This document shows, piece by piece, positions 16,405 to 24,205 of a stretch of 64,000 nucleotides of DNA (positions within the stretch are counted from its first letter, which is position 1; every line of letters starts with the position of its first letter). A program made the translations under genes and the position numbers. The notes under the pieces were generated by a model, which searched no databases, had not been told where the DNA came from, and was given only the letters and a program-made list of their open reading frames with translations. This DNA comes from VAZQ01 sp963725065 (GTDB lineage Bacteria; Pseudomonadota; Alphaproteobacteria; Rhizobiales; Xanthobacteraceae): positions 186,001-250,000 of the forward strand of contig CAVRXD010000024.1 of the NCBI GenBank assembly GCA_963725065.1, written 5' to 3'.

Positions 16405-17289
16405 ATGAGTGAGAAAGTCCTCATTACCCCCGCTGAGCTTTCAGACATGATCAAGAGCGAGTCGGTCGTCGTGATCGACACCCGTGACCCGGCGACCTAC
16501 GCCGCCGGTCACCTGCCGGACGCCGTCAACATCCATGACATCTTCACCTATCTCGCCACCTCGACGCCCGACGGCGTAGCGGCGATGCGCGAGAAGTTCG
16601 CGAGCACCTTCGGCGCCGCCGGGCTCTCGGGGACGGAGACCGCGGTGGTCTACGAACAATCGATGAATACCGGATTCGGCCAGTCGTGCCGCGGATACGT
16701 TCTGCTGCGCTATCTCGGCTACCCCAAGGTCAAGATCCTGCACGGTGGTTATGTTGCCTGGACCGCGGCGGGAATGCCGACCTCGACGGCGGTCACGACG
16801 CCCCAGGCCAAGAGCTTCCCGCTCGATCCCGGCGCCGCGGGCATCCTGGTGGACCTGCAGAGCATGAAGGCGGCGGTCGCCGACCCGAACATCGTCAAGC
16901 TCGATACTCGCGACGTCGACGAGTGGATTGCCAATTCCTCCTCGCCCTATGGCAAGGACTTCTGCCCGCGAAAGGGACGCATCCCAGGTGCGGTGTGGCT
17001 GGAATGGTATCGGATGATGAAGCCCACGCCGAACGGACCGATGTTCAAATCGCGCGACGAGATCCTTGCCGAATGCGCGACCGTCGGCGTCACGCCGTCG
17101 ACGCCGGTGGTGCTCTACTGCTTCAAGGGGGCTCGCGCCTCGAACACGCTGGTCGCCCTGAAAGAGGCCGGCGTCGAGAACGTCACGCTCTATTTCGGTT
17201 CATGGAACGAATGGTCGCGGGATCCGTCGCTGCCGATCGAGACCGGCCTCCCATACACCACGTCAGCCGCGTCCAGCGTCGCGGCCTGA
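16405..17289 (+). CDS. Two-domain sulfurtransferase (rhodanese/MST type)
   Basis: The 294-residue protein has two rhodanese domains. The inactive N-terminal one has V-V-V-I-D-T-R-D-P-A-T-Y-A-A-G-H near 21-36. The catalytic C-terminal one has K-L-D-T-R-D-V-D-E-W and the active loop V-V-L-Y-C-F-K-G-A-R, with the sulfur-accepting cysteine at 239. It moves sulfane sulfur from thiosulfate, 3-mercaptopyruvate or a persulfide to an acceptor. The CFKGAR loop differs from both CRKGVT (thiosulfate) and CGSGVT (mercaptopyruvate), so the donor is not predicted. It follows the acyl-CoA dehydrogenase by 88 bp, and a stable hairpin follows its stop. Confidence 0.87.
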   Translation: MSEKVLITPAELSDMIKSESVVVIDTRDPATYAAGHLPDAVNIHDIFTYLATSTPDGVAAMREKFASTFGAAGLSGTETAVVYEQSMNTGFGQSCRGYVLLRYLGYPKVKILHGGYVAWTAAGMPTSTAVTTPQAKSFPLDPGAAGILVDLQSMKAAVADPNIVKLDTRDVDEWIANSSSPYGKDFCPRKGRIPGAVWLEWYRMMKPTPNGPMFKSRDEILAECATVGVTPSTPVVLYCFKGARASNTLVALKEAGVENVTLYFGSWNEWSRDPSLPIETGLPYTTSAASSVAA

Positions 17290-17306
17290 ATCAACACGAC
17301 GAAAAC

Positions 17307-17334
17307 CTGGTGCCGGCGCGCAGGCCGGCACCAG
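17307..17334 (+). terminator. Hairpin after the sulfurtransferase gene
   Basis: A perfect 11-bp stem, CTGGTGCCGGC (17307-17317) and GCCGGCACCAG (17324-17334), has a 6-nt loop. It sits 18 bp after the sulfurtransferase stop and 64 bp before the binding-protein start. There is no T-run, so it may terminate partially or protect the upstream transcript. Confidence 0.5.
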
Positions 17335-17397
17335 GGGCGGGCGACATGACGCTGCCAATATCGACGGCGGCGCTGCGGCCGCCCGCGATGAAAGGCC

Positions 17398-18792
17398 ATG
17401 GACATGGGAACGTTCGACAATCCGTTTGATGCCGATCGTTGCCTGCGGAACGGAGGCTGCCCCTGCGGCGGGCATGCGAACCGCAGCGAGCACGATCGGG
17501 CGTCGCCGGACCGGCCCGAGTGCTCCGCCATCGATGGAGAGGAGGCAGGTTACGAAACTGTCGTGGCCGCGGCGGCGATGCGCGCGATCTTTCCGAAAGA
17601 CGCGGTGCGCCGGGCCTTCCTGAAATCGGTCGGCGCCTCGACCGCGCTTGCTGCGCTCGCGCAATTCTTCCCGTTGGCGACGGCGACCGAAGTCTTCGCG
17701 CAGGGCGCCGGCGCGCCGGAGAAGAAGGACCTCAAGGTCGGCTTTATTCCAATCACCTGCGCAACGCCCATCATCATGGCGCACCCGATGGGCTTCTATT
17801 CCAAGCAGGGGCTGAACGTCGAGGTGGTCAAGTCCGCGGGCTGGGCGGTCGTGCGCGACAAGACCGTCAACAAGGAGTACGACGCCTCCCATATGCTGTC
17901 CCCCATGCCGCTCGCGCTGTCGCTCGGCCTCGGCTCGCAGCCGGTCCCATTCGCGGTGCCGGCAATCGAGAATATCAACGGCCAGGGCATCACGCTCGCG
18001 ATCAAGCACAAGGACAAGCGCGATCCGAAGCAGTGGAAGGGATTCAAGTTCGCGATCCCCTTCGACTATTCCATGCACAATTACCTGCTGCGCTATTACC
18101 TGGCCGAGCATGGCATCGACCCGGAGGGCGACGTGCAACTGCGCGTCGTGCCGCCGCCGGAGATGGTGGCCAATCTGCGCGCGGACAACATCGACGGCTT
18201 TCTCGCGCCCGACAACATCTGCCAGCGGGCGATCTACGACGGCGTCGGGTTCCTCCATATCCTCTCGAAGGAAATCTGGGACGGACATCCCTGCTGCAGC
18301 TTCACCGCCAGCAAAGAGTTCATTACGCAGATGCCGAACAGCTACGCGGCGCTGGTGCGGGCGATCGTGGATGCGACCGCCTTTGCCTCGAAAGCGGAGA
18401 ACCGCAAGCAGATCGCCGAGACGATCGCGCCCGCCAACTATCTGAACCAGCCGCCGATCGTGGTAGAGCAGGCGCTCACCGGCACCTTTGCCGATGGCCT
18501 CGGTGGCGTCCGTAAGGACGAAAAACGCGTCGATTTCGATCCATTCCCATGGCAGTCCTTCGCGGTCTGGATGCTCACCCAGATGAAGCGGTGGGGGCAG
18601 ATCAAGGGCGAGATCGATTACCAGGGGATCGCCGAACAGGTGTTTCTGGCTACCGACACCGCCAAGCTGATGCGGGAGATGGGCCTCACGCCGCCCGCGA
18701 CCGCGTCCAAGTCCTTCGTCGTGATGGGAAAGACGTTCGATCCCGCCAAGCCCGACGAATATTTGAAGAGCTTCTCGATCAAGCGTTCCTGA
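17398..18792 (+). CDS. NrtA/CmpA-type ABC substrate-binding protein, Tat-exported
   Basis: The 464-residue protein starts with a long Cys-rich leader (D-R-C-L-R-N-G-G-C-P-C-G-G-H). A twin-arginine signal follows near residues 70-95 (A-V-R-R-A-F-L-K-S-V-G-A-S), then the mature domain beginning D-L-K-V-G-F-I-P-I-T-C-A-T-P. This arrangement is found in CmpA/NrtA binding proteins for nitrate, bicarbonate or aromatic acids. H-P-M-G-F-Y-S-K-Q-G-L-N-V-E-V and A-P-D-N-I-C-Q-R-A-I-Y-D-G-V are typical family segments. No permease or ATPase gene is next to it, so it is an orphan or shares a transporter. Starts at 17398 and 17404 are both ATG. Confidence 0.85.
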   Translation: MDMGTFDNPFDADRCLRNGGCPCGGHANRSEHDRASPDRPECSAIDGEEAGYETVVAAAAMRAIFPKDAVRRAFLKSVGASTALAALAQFFPLATATEVFAQGAGAPEKKDLKVGFIPITCATPIIMAHPMGFYSKQGLNVEVVKSAGWAVVRDKTVNKEYDASHMLSPMPLALSLGLGSQPVPFAVPAIENINGQGITLAIKHKDKRDPKQWKGFKFAIPFDYSMHNYLLRYYLAEHGIDPEGDVQLRVVPPPEMVANLRADNIDGFLAPDNICQRAIYDGVGFLHILSKEIWDGHPCCSFTASKEFITQMPNSYAALVRAIVDATAFASKAENRKQIAETIAPANYLNQPPIVVEQALTGTFADGLGGVRKDEKRVDFDPFPWQSFAVWMLTQMKRWGQIKGEIDYQGIAEQVFLATDTAKLMREMGLTPPATASKSFVVMGKTFDPAKPDEYLKSFSIKRS

Positions 18793-18868
18793 CCGGGCCC
18801 GGCTTCCCGCGGCACTCCGCGGCGATCCGGGTTATAACGATGGTCCGTCGTCGGTCCGGGAATGACCC

Positions 18869-19774
18869 TTGGAGCTTCGTCAACTTCGCTACGCCCTGTC
18901 GGTGGCCAAGGAGCGCAGCTTCACGCGCGCCGCCACGCGGCTCAACGTGTCGCAGTCCGCCGTCAGCGAGCAGGTGGGCCTGCTGGAGACCGAGATCGGT
19001 TTTCCGCTGTTCCGCCGCACGTCGCGCGGCATCGAGCTTACCGAACGCGGCAGGACCTTTCTCTATGACGCCGAACGCGTCATCGGCGACGTGCTCAGTC
19101 TCTCGGATACCGCACGCCGCCTGCGCGGAGCGCCGTCCGACACGCTGACGCTCGGCATGGGGTCGGGGATGGCGCAAATCTTCATGCCGCGCCTGTTTCG
19201 CGATCTGGCGGAAAAGCTCCCCGCCGTGCGACTCGAGATTCTGACCGCGCCCACCAAGAACATCTTCAACGACCTGCACGAGGAGCGGGTCGACGCCGGC
19301 ATCGCCATCGAGTCCGACCCCGAGCGGGTGCCGGGCGGGATCGTGAGCGAGCGGCTCACGCGCGCCGAGATGGCGCTGATCGCCCACCCGACCCATCGGC
19401 TGGCGCGCGCACGCAAACCGATCGACATCGGCAGCCTGGTGAGCGAACCGATCATCATGAGCGAATTGACCGTCGGCTACGGCCAGGTGGTCCTGTCGCT
19501 GTTCGCCGATCTCGGAATCCGGCCGAACATTCTCGCGGTTGCCGACAACATCGAGACCATGAAGGTGATCGTGCAGTCGGGCACCGGCATCGCCATTGTG
19601 CCGCGCGACTGCGCGGCCAACGAAGCCGCGCTCGGCGTCATCAAGGTATTGCCCATCGTTCCGGCGCGGTCCGTCACCTTGAGCCTGTTTCGACGGCGCC
19701 AGCCGCTGTCCCGCCGCAAGGAGGCCTATCTCGCTGCGGTCAGAGAATTGCTGAAGGACGTGGACACGGGCTGA
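18869..19774 (+). CDS. LysR-family transcriptional regulator
   Basis: The 301-residue regulator has an N-terminal winged helix-turn-helix (L-R-Q-L-R-Y-A-L-S-V-A-K-E-R-S-F-T-R-A, then L-N-V-S-Q-S-A-V-S-E-Q at 26-36) and a LysR substrate domain from about residue 90. The start is a TTG at 18869: homology demands this position and no in-frame ATG lies near. TTG starts lower translation, which is common for regulators. It lies between the NrtA-type binding protein and the CocE hydrolase, all on the same strand, and could control either. Confidence 0.88.
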   Translation: MELRQLRYALSVAKERSFTRAATRLNVSQSAVSEQVGLLETEIGFPLFRRTSRGIELTERGRTFLYDAERVIGDVLSLSDTARRLRGAPSDTLTLGMGSGMAQIFMPRLFRDLAEKLPAVRLEILTAPTKNIFNDLHEERVDAGIAIESDPERVPGGIVSERLTRAEMALIAHPTHRLARARKPIDIGSLVSEPIIMSELTVGYGQVVLSLFADLGIRPNILAVADNIETMKVIVQSGTGIAIVPRDCAANEAALGVIKVLPIVPARSVTLSLFRRRQPLSRRKEAYLAAVRELLKDVDTG

Positions 19775-19931
19775 CGAATGGCGCGCGCCGAACGTGACGG
19801 ACGGCGGCCAGGCTTGGAACAGCAGAGCACGAGCGGCGGCCGGGTTCCGTTGCCAATAACGGAGCGGCATGTCAGGCTCGGTCAGCGTTTGTCGCCGACG
19901 CATCATAACAACAAGGCGTGCGGAGGTTTCG

Positions 19932-21641
19932 ATGCTCAAGACGCTCGCCCGCTGCGGGCTGATGCTGGCTGCGCTGTGCTCGGCACCCGTGGTGCAGGCG
20001 GCCGACGACGACATCATCGCGCCGACCCGGATCGAGAATGTCCGCGTGCGCGATGGGGCGACCATCGCCGTCGCGATCTACTTGCCGACGAACGCGGGAC
20101 GCCACCCGACGCTCTTCGCCGCGTCGCCGTACCGGTTCGACAACAACCTGCTGCCGCCGACGCCGCAGTTCCTGTGGCGTGAGACCGGTCCGATCAAGTG
20201 GTACCTCGATCACGGTTATGCGTTCGTGCATATGGACGTGCGCGGCACCGGCCGTTCGGACGGCGAGTACCGCTTCCTCGACAGCAAGGAACAGACCGAC
20301 TTCTTCGACGTGATCGAATGGATTGCGCAACAGCCGTGGTCGGACGGCAAGATCGGCGGCATCGGGCAATCGTACTACGCGATGACGCAGTGGTTCATGG
20401 CGGCGCAGAACCCGCCGCATCTCGCCTGCATCGCCCCGTATGACGGGCTGATCGATGCTTACACCGGCATCGCCTATTCGGGCGGCATTCCGAGCAAGTT
20501 CACCAGCGCCTGGTATAACGGCGAGTTGCGGCCGCTGAACCAGTATCCGTCGACCGGACCGGCCAAGATGCTGCCGTGGGATTTCGCCGACGAGGCCAAC
20601 AAGCATCCGCTCTACGATGCGTTCTGGAAGGAGCGGGCGGCCTTCGAGCAACTCGACAGGATCAAGGTGCCGGTATTCTCGATCGGCATCTGGGCGAAGG
20701 TCGAGCTGCACCTGCAAGGCAACATCGTCGGCTATCAGCGCGTCAATGCACCGAAGAAGCTGCTGGTGACCGGTTCGCCGAACGTGTTCCAGGCGGCCGC
20801 CGATTTCAACAGCATCGCGTTTCACGAAAAATATCTGCTGCCGTTCTACGACTGGTGCCTGAAGGGCCAGCAAACCTCGTACCTGAGCGAGCCGGCCGTT
20901 CGCTATCACCTGATGGGTGCCAACATCATGAAGACGGCGGACGCCTGGCCGCCGGCGAACATCACCTACCGGTCGTATTATCTCAAGAAGGGGCCGACCG
21001 GATCGGTGAAGTCGCTCAACGACGGCGCGCTCGACACGGCGCCGCCGGCCGCCGATGGCGGCGAGACCGTGTTCAACTATCCCGATCCGGGCTGGCGCGC
21101 CGGCGTCGTGACCTTCGGCCCGCAGGGGCCCGACACCGTTGCGCGGATCCTGACCTTCACCTCGGCGCCGCTCGAGGACGACCTCGAAGTGGTCGGACCG
21201 ATCAAGCTCGTTCTGCATGCGGCCTCGAGCAACACCGACACCGACTTCATCGTGAAGCTGTCGGAGCAGTTCCCGCAGGCGTCGACGGAGCAGGGGAAGG
21301 TGCAACCGCGCTTCCGCGTGGTCAGCAAGGGTTGGATGAAGGCGTCGCACCGCGAGCTCAACACGCAGCTGTCGACCGAATACGCACCCTGGTACGCGCA
21401 CACCAAGGTGGAGCCGCTCGAGCCCGGCAAACCCTACATGTTCGAAGTGCCTGTCATGCCGACAGCCAACCTGTTCAAGAAGGGCAGCCGAATCCGACTG
21501 GAGCTGGCCAACGGCGATTCCGCCATCACCGACTTCGTGTTCGAGCATCTCTATCTGCCGAACAAGATCGGCAAGGATACGATTTTTCACTCGGCCGCAC
21601 AGCCCTCGCAGATCCTGCTGCCGGTGCAGCGCGCGGAATGA
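19932..21641 (+). CDS. CocE/NonD-family exported hydrolase
   Basis: The 569-residue alpha/beta hydrolase of the X-Pro dipeptidyl-peptidase (S15)/cocaine-esterase family has a Sec signal peptide ending V-V-Q-A-A near residue 24. The nucleophile elbow is G-I-G-Q-S-Y-Y-A, with Ser147. D-V-R-G-T-G-R-S-D-G at 102-111 is the conserved oxyanion-side segment, and a C-terminal jelly-roll domain (P-I-K-L-V-L-H-A onward) completes the family layout. It would cleave esters or amides in the periplasm. ATG 19932 is chosen because CGGAGG lies 5 bp before it and the signal peptide starts there. The TRAP-type binding protein follows by 20 bp, so the two are probably co-expressed. Confidence 0.87.
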   Translation: MLKTLARCGLMLAALCSAPVVQAADDDIIAPTRIENVRVRDGATIAVAIYLPTNAGRHPTLFAASPYRFDNNLLPPTPQFLWRETGPIKWYLDHGYAFVHMDVRGTGRSDGEYRFLDSKEQTDFFDVIEWIAQQPWSDGKIGGIGQSYYAMTQWFMAAQNPPHLACIAPYDGLIDAYTGIAYSGGIPSKFTSAWYNGELRPLNQYPSTGPAKMLPWDFADEANKHPLYDAFWKERAAFEQLDRIKVPVFSIGIWAKVELHLQGNIVGYQRVNAPKKLLVTGSPNVFQAAADFNSIAFHEKYLLPFYDWCLKGQQTSYLSEPAVRYHLMGANIMKTADAWPPANITYRSYYLKKGPTGSVKSLNDGALDTAPPAADGGETVFNYPDPGWRAGVVTFGPQGPDTVARILTFTSAPLEDDLEVVGPIKLVLHAASSNTDTDFIVKLSEQFPQASTEQGKVQPRFRVVSKGWMKASHRELNTQLSTEYAPWYAHTKVEPLEPGKPYMFEVPVMPTANLFKKGSRIRLELANGDSAITDFVFEHLYLPNKIGKDTIFHSAAQPSQILLPVQRAE

Positions 21642-21661
21642 CGACCTCGGGAGGATGCGAA

Positions 21662-22684
21662 ATGAAAATGCTTTCACGCGGCGTGATGGCTGCGATCGCA
21701 GTCGGGTTGGCGTCGTCGGCGGCGGCCCAGGACACGCCGGTTGCGCTCAAGTTCTCGCACTGGGTTCCGCCGACGCATCCCATGCACGCCGCCGCCGTTG
21801 CTTGGGCGGCATCCATCGACAGGGCCTCCAACGGATCCATCAAGATCGCGCTCTTTCCCGCCCAACAGCTCGGCAAGGCGTTTGATCACTACAACATGGC
21901 CCGTGACGGGATCGTGGATATCTCGCACGTCAATCCGGGCTACGAGCCGGGCCGGTTTCCGATCGTCGGCGCAGTGGAACTGCCCTTCATCTTCGCCAAC
22001 GGCAAGGAGGGAAGCGCGGCGCTGGATAGCTGGTATCGCCGATACGCCGGACAGGAAATGAAGGACGTGCATTACTGCCTGTCGTTCGCCCACGATCCCG
22101 GCACATTGCATTTCACCCGCAAGAAAGTGGTGCTGCCGGCGGACATGTCCGGGCTCAAGGTGCGCCCGCCCAATGCGGTCATCGCCAATTGGATGACGCT
22201 CCTCGGCGCGACCAACGTCCAGGCCGCAGCGCCCGAGATCCGCGACGTGCTGGAACGGGGTGTGGCCGATGCCGCGGGTTCGCCGTGGGGATCGATGCTG
22301 CTGTTCGGCATCGAGAAGGTCACCAAATATCACATCGACTCGCCGCTTTACGTTTCGGAGCAGGTCTGGGTCCTGAACAAGAGCAAATATGCTTCGCTGT
22401 CGCCGTCGCAAAAGAAGGTGATGGACGAGCATTGCACCAGCGACTGGGCGCTGAAGATTGCAGCACCGTGGGCTGATTTCGAGTCGGGCGGCCGCGAAAA
22501 AATCAAGGCGATGCCCGGGCAGGATGTCTATCCGCTCAGCCCCGATGAGCTTGCAGCCTGGCGAAAGTCCGCGGAGCCGGTCACCGGCAATTGGGAAGCC
22601 TCGGTTCGCCGAGCCGGCCAGGATCCGAAGGCGGTCTTCGACGACTTGCGCAAGACCCTCGCCGACTACAAGTCTGGCTACTAG
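21662..22684 (+). CDS. TRAP transporter DctP-family solute-binding protein (orphan)
   Basis: The 340-residue periplasmic protein has a signal peptide ending S-S-A-A-A-Q and the DctP mature start A-L-K-F-S-H-W-V-P-P-T-H-P. L-P-F-I-F-A-N near residue 100 and G-L-K-V-R-P-P-N (carboxylate-binding arginine region) are typical. G-R-E-K-I-K, P-L-S-P-D-E-L-A and a final helical tail complete it. No DctQ or DctM membrane genes are adjacent, so it must pair with a distant transporter. It follows the CocE hydrolase by 20 bp, which suggests that the hydrolase product is its ligand (inference). Confidence 0.88.
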   Translation: MKMLSRGVMAAIAVGLASSAAAQDTPVALKFSHWVPPTHPMHAAAVAWAASIDRASNGSIKIALFPAQQLGKAFDHYNMARDGIVDISHVNPGYEPGRFPIVGAVELPFIFANGKEGSAALDSWYRRYAGQEMKDVHYCLSFAHDPGTLHFTRKKVVLPADMSGLKVRPPNAVIANWMTLLGATNVQAAAPEIRDVLERGVADAAGSPWGSMLLFGIEKVTKYHIDSPLYVSEQVWVLNKSKYASLSPSQKKVMDEHCTSDWALKIAAPWADFESGGREKIKAMPGQDVYPLSPDELAAWRKSAEPVTGNWEASVRRAGQDPKAVFDDLRKTLADYKSGY

Positions 22685-22733
22685 CGCGGGTTCCCGCCGC
22701 ACAGGCGTGCTGCCATCTGACGGAACCGACGCC

Positions 22734-23882
22734 ATGAAGCGAAGCGAGCAGCGCATCTTGACGACGCATGTGGGGAGCTTGATTCGCCCCAGGACGTTGC
22801 TGGATGCCGCCAAGGATCGCGACCCCGCGCACCGCGGCGCCTATGAGCGGGAGCTCAAGGGCGCGGTGGCGGACGTCGTATCGCGGCAAGCGAAGGCGGG
22901 GATCGACGTCGTCAACGATGGCGAGTTCGGCAAGTCCGGCTGGGCCAATTACAGCCTGGAGCGCTCGAGCGGGTTCGAGCCGCGGCCGGACAAGCTCTAC
23001 CCGGCAGTCTGGCTGGGCCGCGACCGCATCCGGTTTGCGGATTTCATGGCCGCGGAGTTCCCGCGCGGCACGGTCGGCACGCCGGGGCATGCCTGTGTCG
23101 GCCCCATCGCCTATCAGGGCCACGCCAGCGTCCGGCGCGATATCGACAATCTCAGGTCTGCCGCCGCGGCGACGGACGTGGAGGAGGTGTTCTTCACCGC
23201 GGTCGCGCCGGCCAGCGTCGGCTACGACGCCGTCAACGAGTACTATTCCAACGAGCGGGACTATGTGTTCGCGATCGCGAAGGCGCTGCGGGAGGAGTAT
23301 CTCGAGGTCCACAAGGCCGGTTTCGTGCTGCAGGTCGACGACGCCGTGCTCGCGAACATGTACGACCATCTGGTCGAGCAGAGCCCGCAGCGCTATCGCG
23401 AGTGGGCGGAGTTGCGGATCGAGGCGCTCAATCATGCGCTGGAGGGCATACCCGAGGATCGCGTCCGCTATCACGTCTGCTTCGGCAGCTGGCACGTGCC
23501 CCATGTCGCCGACGCTCAGCTCGAGGACATCGTCGATCTGATCCTGAAGGTGCGGGCCGGCGCCTATTCGATCGAAGCGGCCAATGTGCGTCATGAGCAC
23601 GAGTGGTACGTCTGGCAAAAGGTCAAGCTTCCGGCCGGCAAGGTGCTGATCCCGGGCGTTGTCACCCATCACACCACGACCGTGGAGCACCCGCGCCTGG
23701 TGGCCGAGCGCATCGTCACCTTCGCCAAGCTCCTTGGGCGCGAGAACGTGATCGCCGGGACCGATTGCGGCTTCGCCCAGTCGCAGGACATCCAACGAGT
23801 CCATCCCCAGGTCATGTGGGCGAAACTCGAAAGCCTCGCGGAAGGCGCCCGCTTGGCGAGCAAGGAGCTGTGGGGCCGCTGA
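22734..23882 (+). CDS. Cobalamin-independent methionine synthase (MetE) C-terminal-like protein
   Basis: The 382-residue protein corresponds to the catalytic C-terminal barrel of MetE without the N-terminal domain. The expected zinc-ligand set is present: H and C in R-Y-H-V-C-F-G, E in S-I-E-A-A-N, and C in A-G-T-D-C-G-F. T-T-H-V-G-S-L-I-R-P near the start is the family substrate motif. Such stand-alone proteins may use a methyl or alkyl-thiol substrate other than homocysteine. ATG 22734 is the homology-based start within a longer open frame. It lies 49 bp after the TRAP binding protein. A large double-hairpin repeat follows its stop. Confidence 0.86.
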   Translation: MKRSEQRILTTHVGSLIRPRTLLDAAKDRDPAHRGAYERELKGAVADVVSRQAKAGIDVVNDGEFGKSGWANYSLERSSGFEPRPDKLYPAVWLGRDRIRFADFMAAEFPRGTVGTPGHACVGPIAYQGHASVRRDIDNLRSAAAATDVEEVFFTAVAPASVGYDAVNEYYSNERDYVFAIAKALREEYLEVHKAGFVLQVDDAVLANMYDHLVEQSPQRYREWAELRIEALNHALEGIPEDRVRYHVCFGSWHVPHVADAQLEDIVDLILKVRAGAYSIEAANVRHEHEWYVWQKVKLPAGKVLIPGVVTHHTTTVEHPRLVAERIVTFAKLLGRENVIAGTDCGFAQSQDIQRVHPQVMWAKLESLAEGARLASKELWGR

Positions 23883-23886
23883 CCGG

Positions 23887-24053
23887 CTAGTGCCCGGTTT
23901 TCGAAGTTCGTGATACGGTGCGGCATCCTCGGGCACGAACTTCGAAAACCAAAGGGCACTAGCAACTCTATGATTCTAGTGCCGCTTTTCGATTTGAAAT
24001 TCCTGAGGTGGACTCGCGTCACGGGTGCAGGAATTTCAAATCGGCGGCACTAG
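23887..24053. repeat. Paired-hairpin repeat, copy A
   Basis: Two long hairpins stand side by side. Hairpin 1 (23887-23962) has an outer stem CTAGTGCCC/GGGCACTAG, an AAA bulge on the 3' arm (23951-23953), and a 17-bp inner stem (23896-23912 with 23934-23950). Hairpin 2 (23976-24053) has a 10-bp outer stem CTAGTGCCGC/GCGGCACTAG, a TTTT bulge on the 5' arm and a 16-bp inner stem (23990-24005 with 24028-24043). A 13-nt spacer separates them. The same layout occurs at 34850-35017 with changed but still paired bases. Confidence 0.9.
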
Positions 24054-24075
24054 CCGCCGGCACCTCGCCGGCCCG

Positions 24076-24094
24076 TTATCGGATTTTCCGATAA
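24076..24094. promoter_or_regulatory. 19-bp operator-like palindrome upstream of hyuA
   Basis: TTATCGGATTTTCCGATAA is a perfect inverted repeat with 8-bp arms (TTATCGGA/TCCGATAA) around three T residues, 112 bp before the hyuA start. Its size and symmetry suit a dimeric repressor of the GntR, IclR or TetR type. No candidate regulator gene is adjacent; the nearest are the LysR gene at 18869 and the broken TetR gene at 13740. Confidence 0.45.
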
Positions 24095-24205
24095 TGAAAT
24101 CGCCAATCGGTCTTGGACTTGGGCGCCGCGCCCTGCCCATACTCGACGGCCGGGACATAGACCCGCCAGACCAGCGGATGGGCTGCGCATGCGAGGCGTT
24201 GCGAC

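Noticed and set aside
19872..21677. A 601-codon minus-strand frame opposite the CocE gene
   Set aside because: It is Arg/Leu/Gly-rich with no domain; the plus-strand CocE hydrolase with signal peptide and nucleophile elbow is clearly the real gene.
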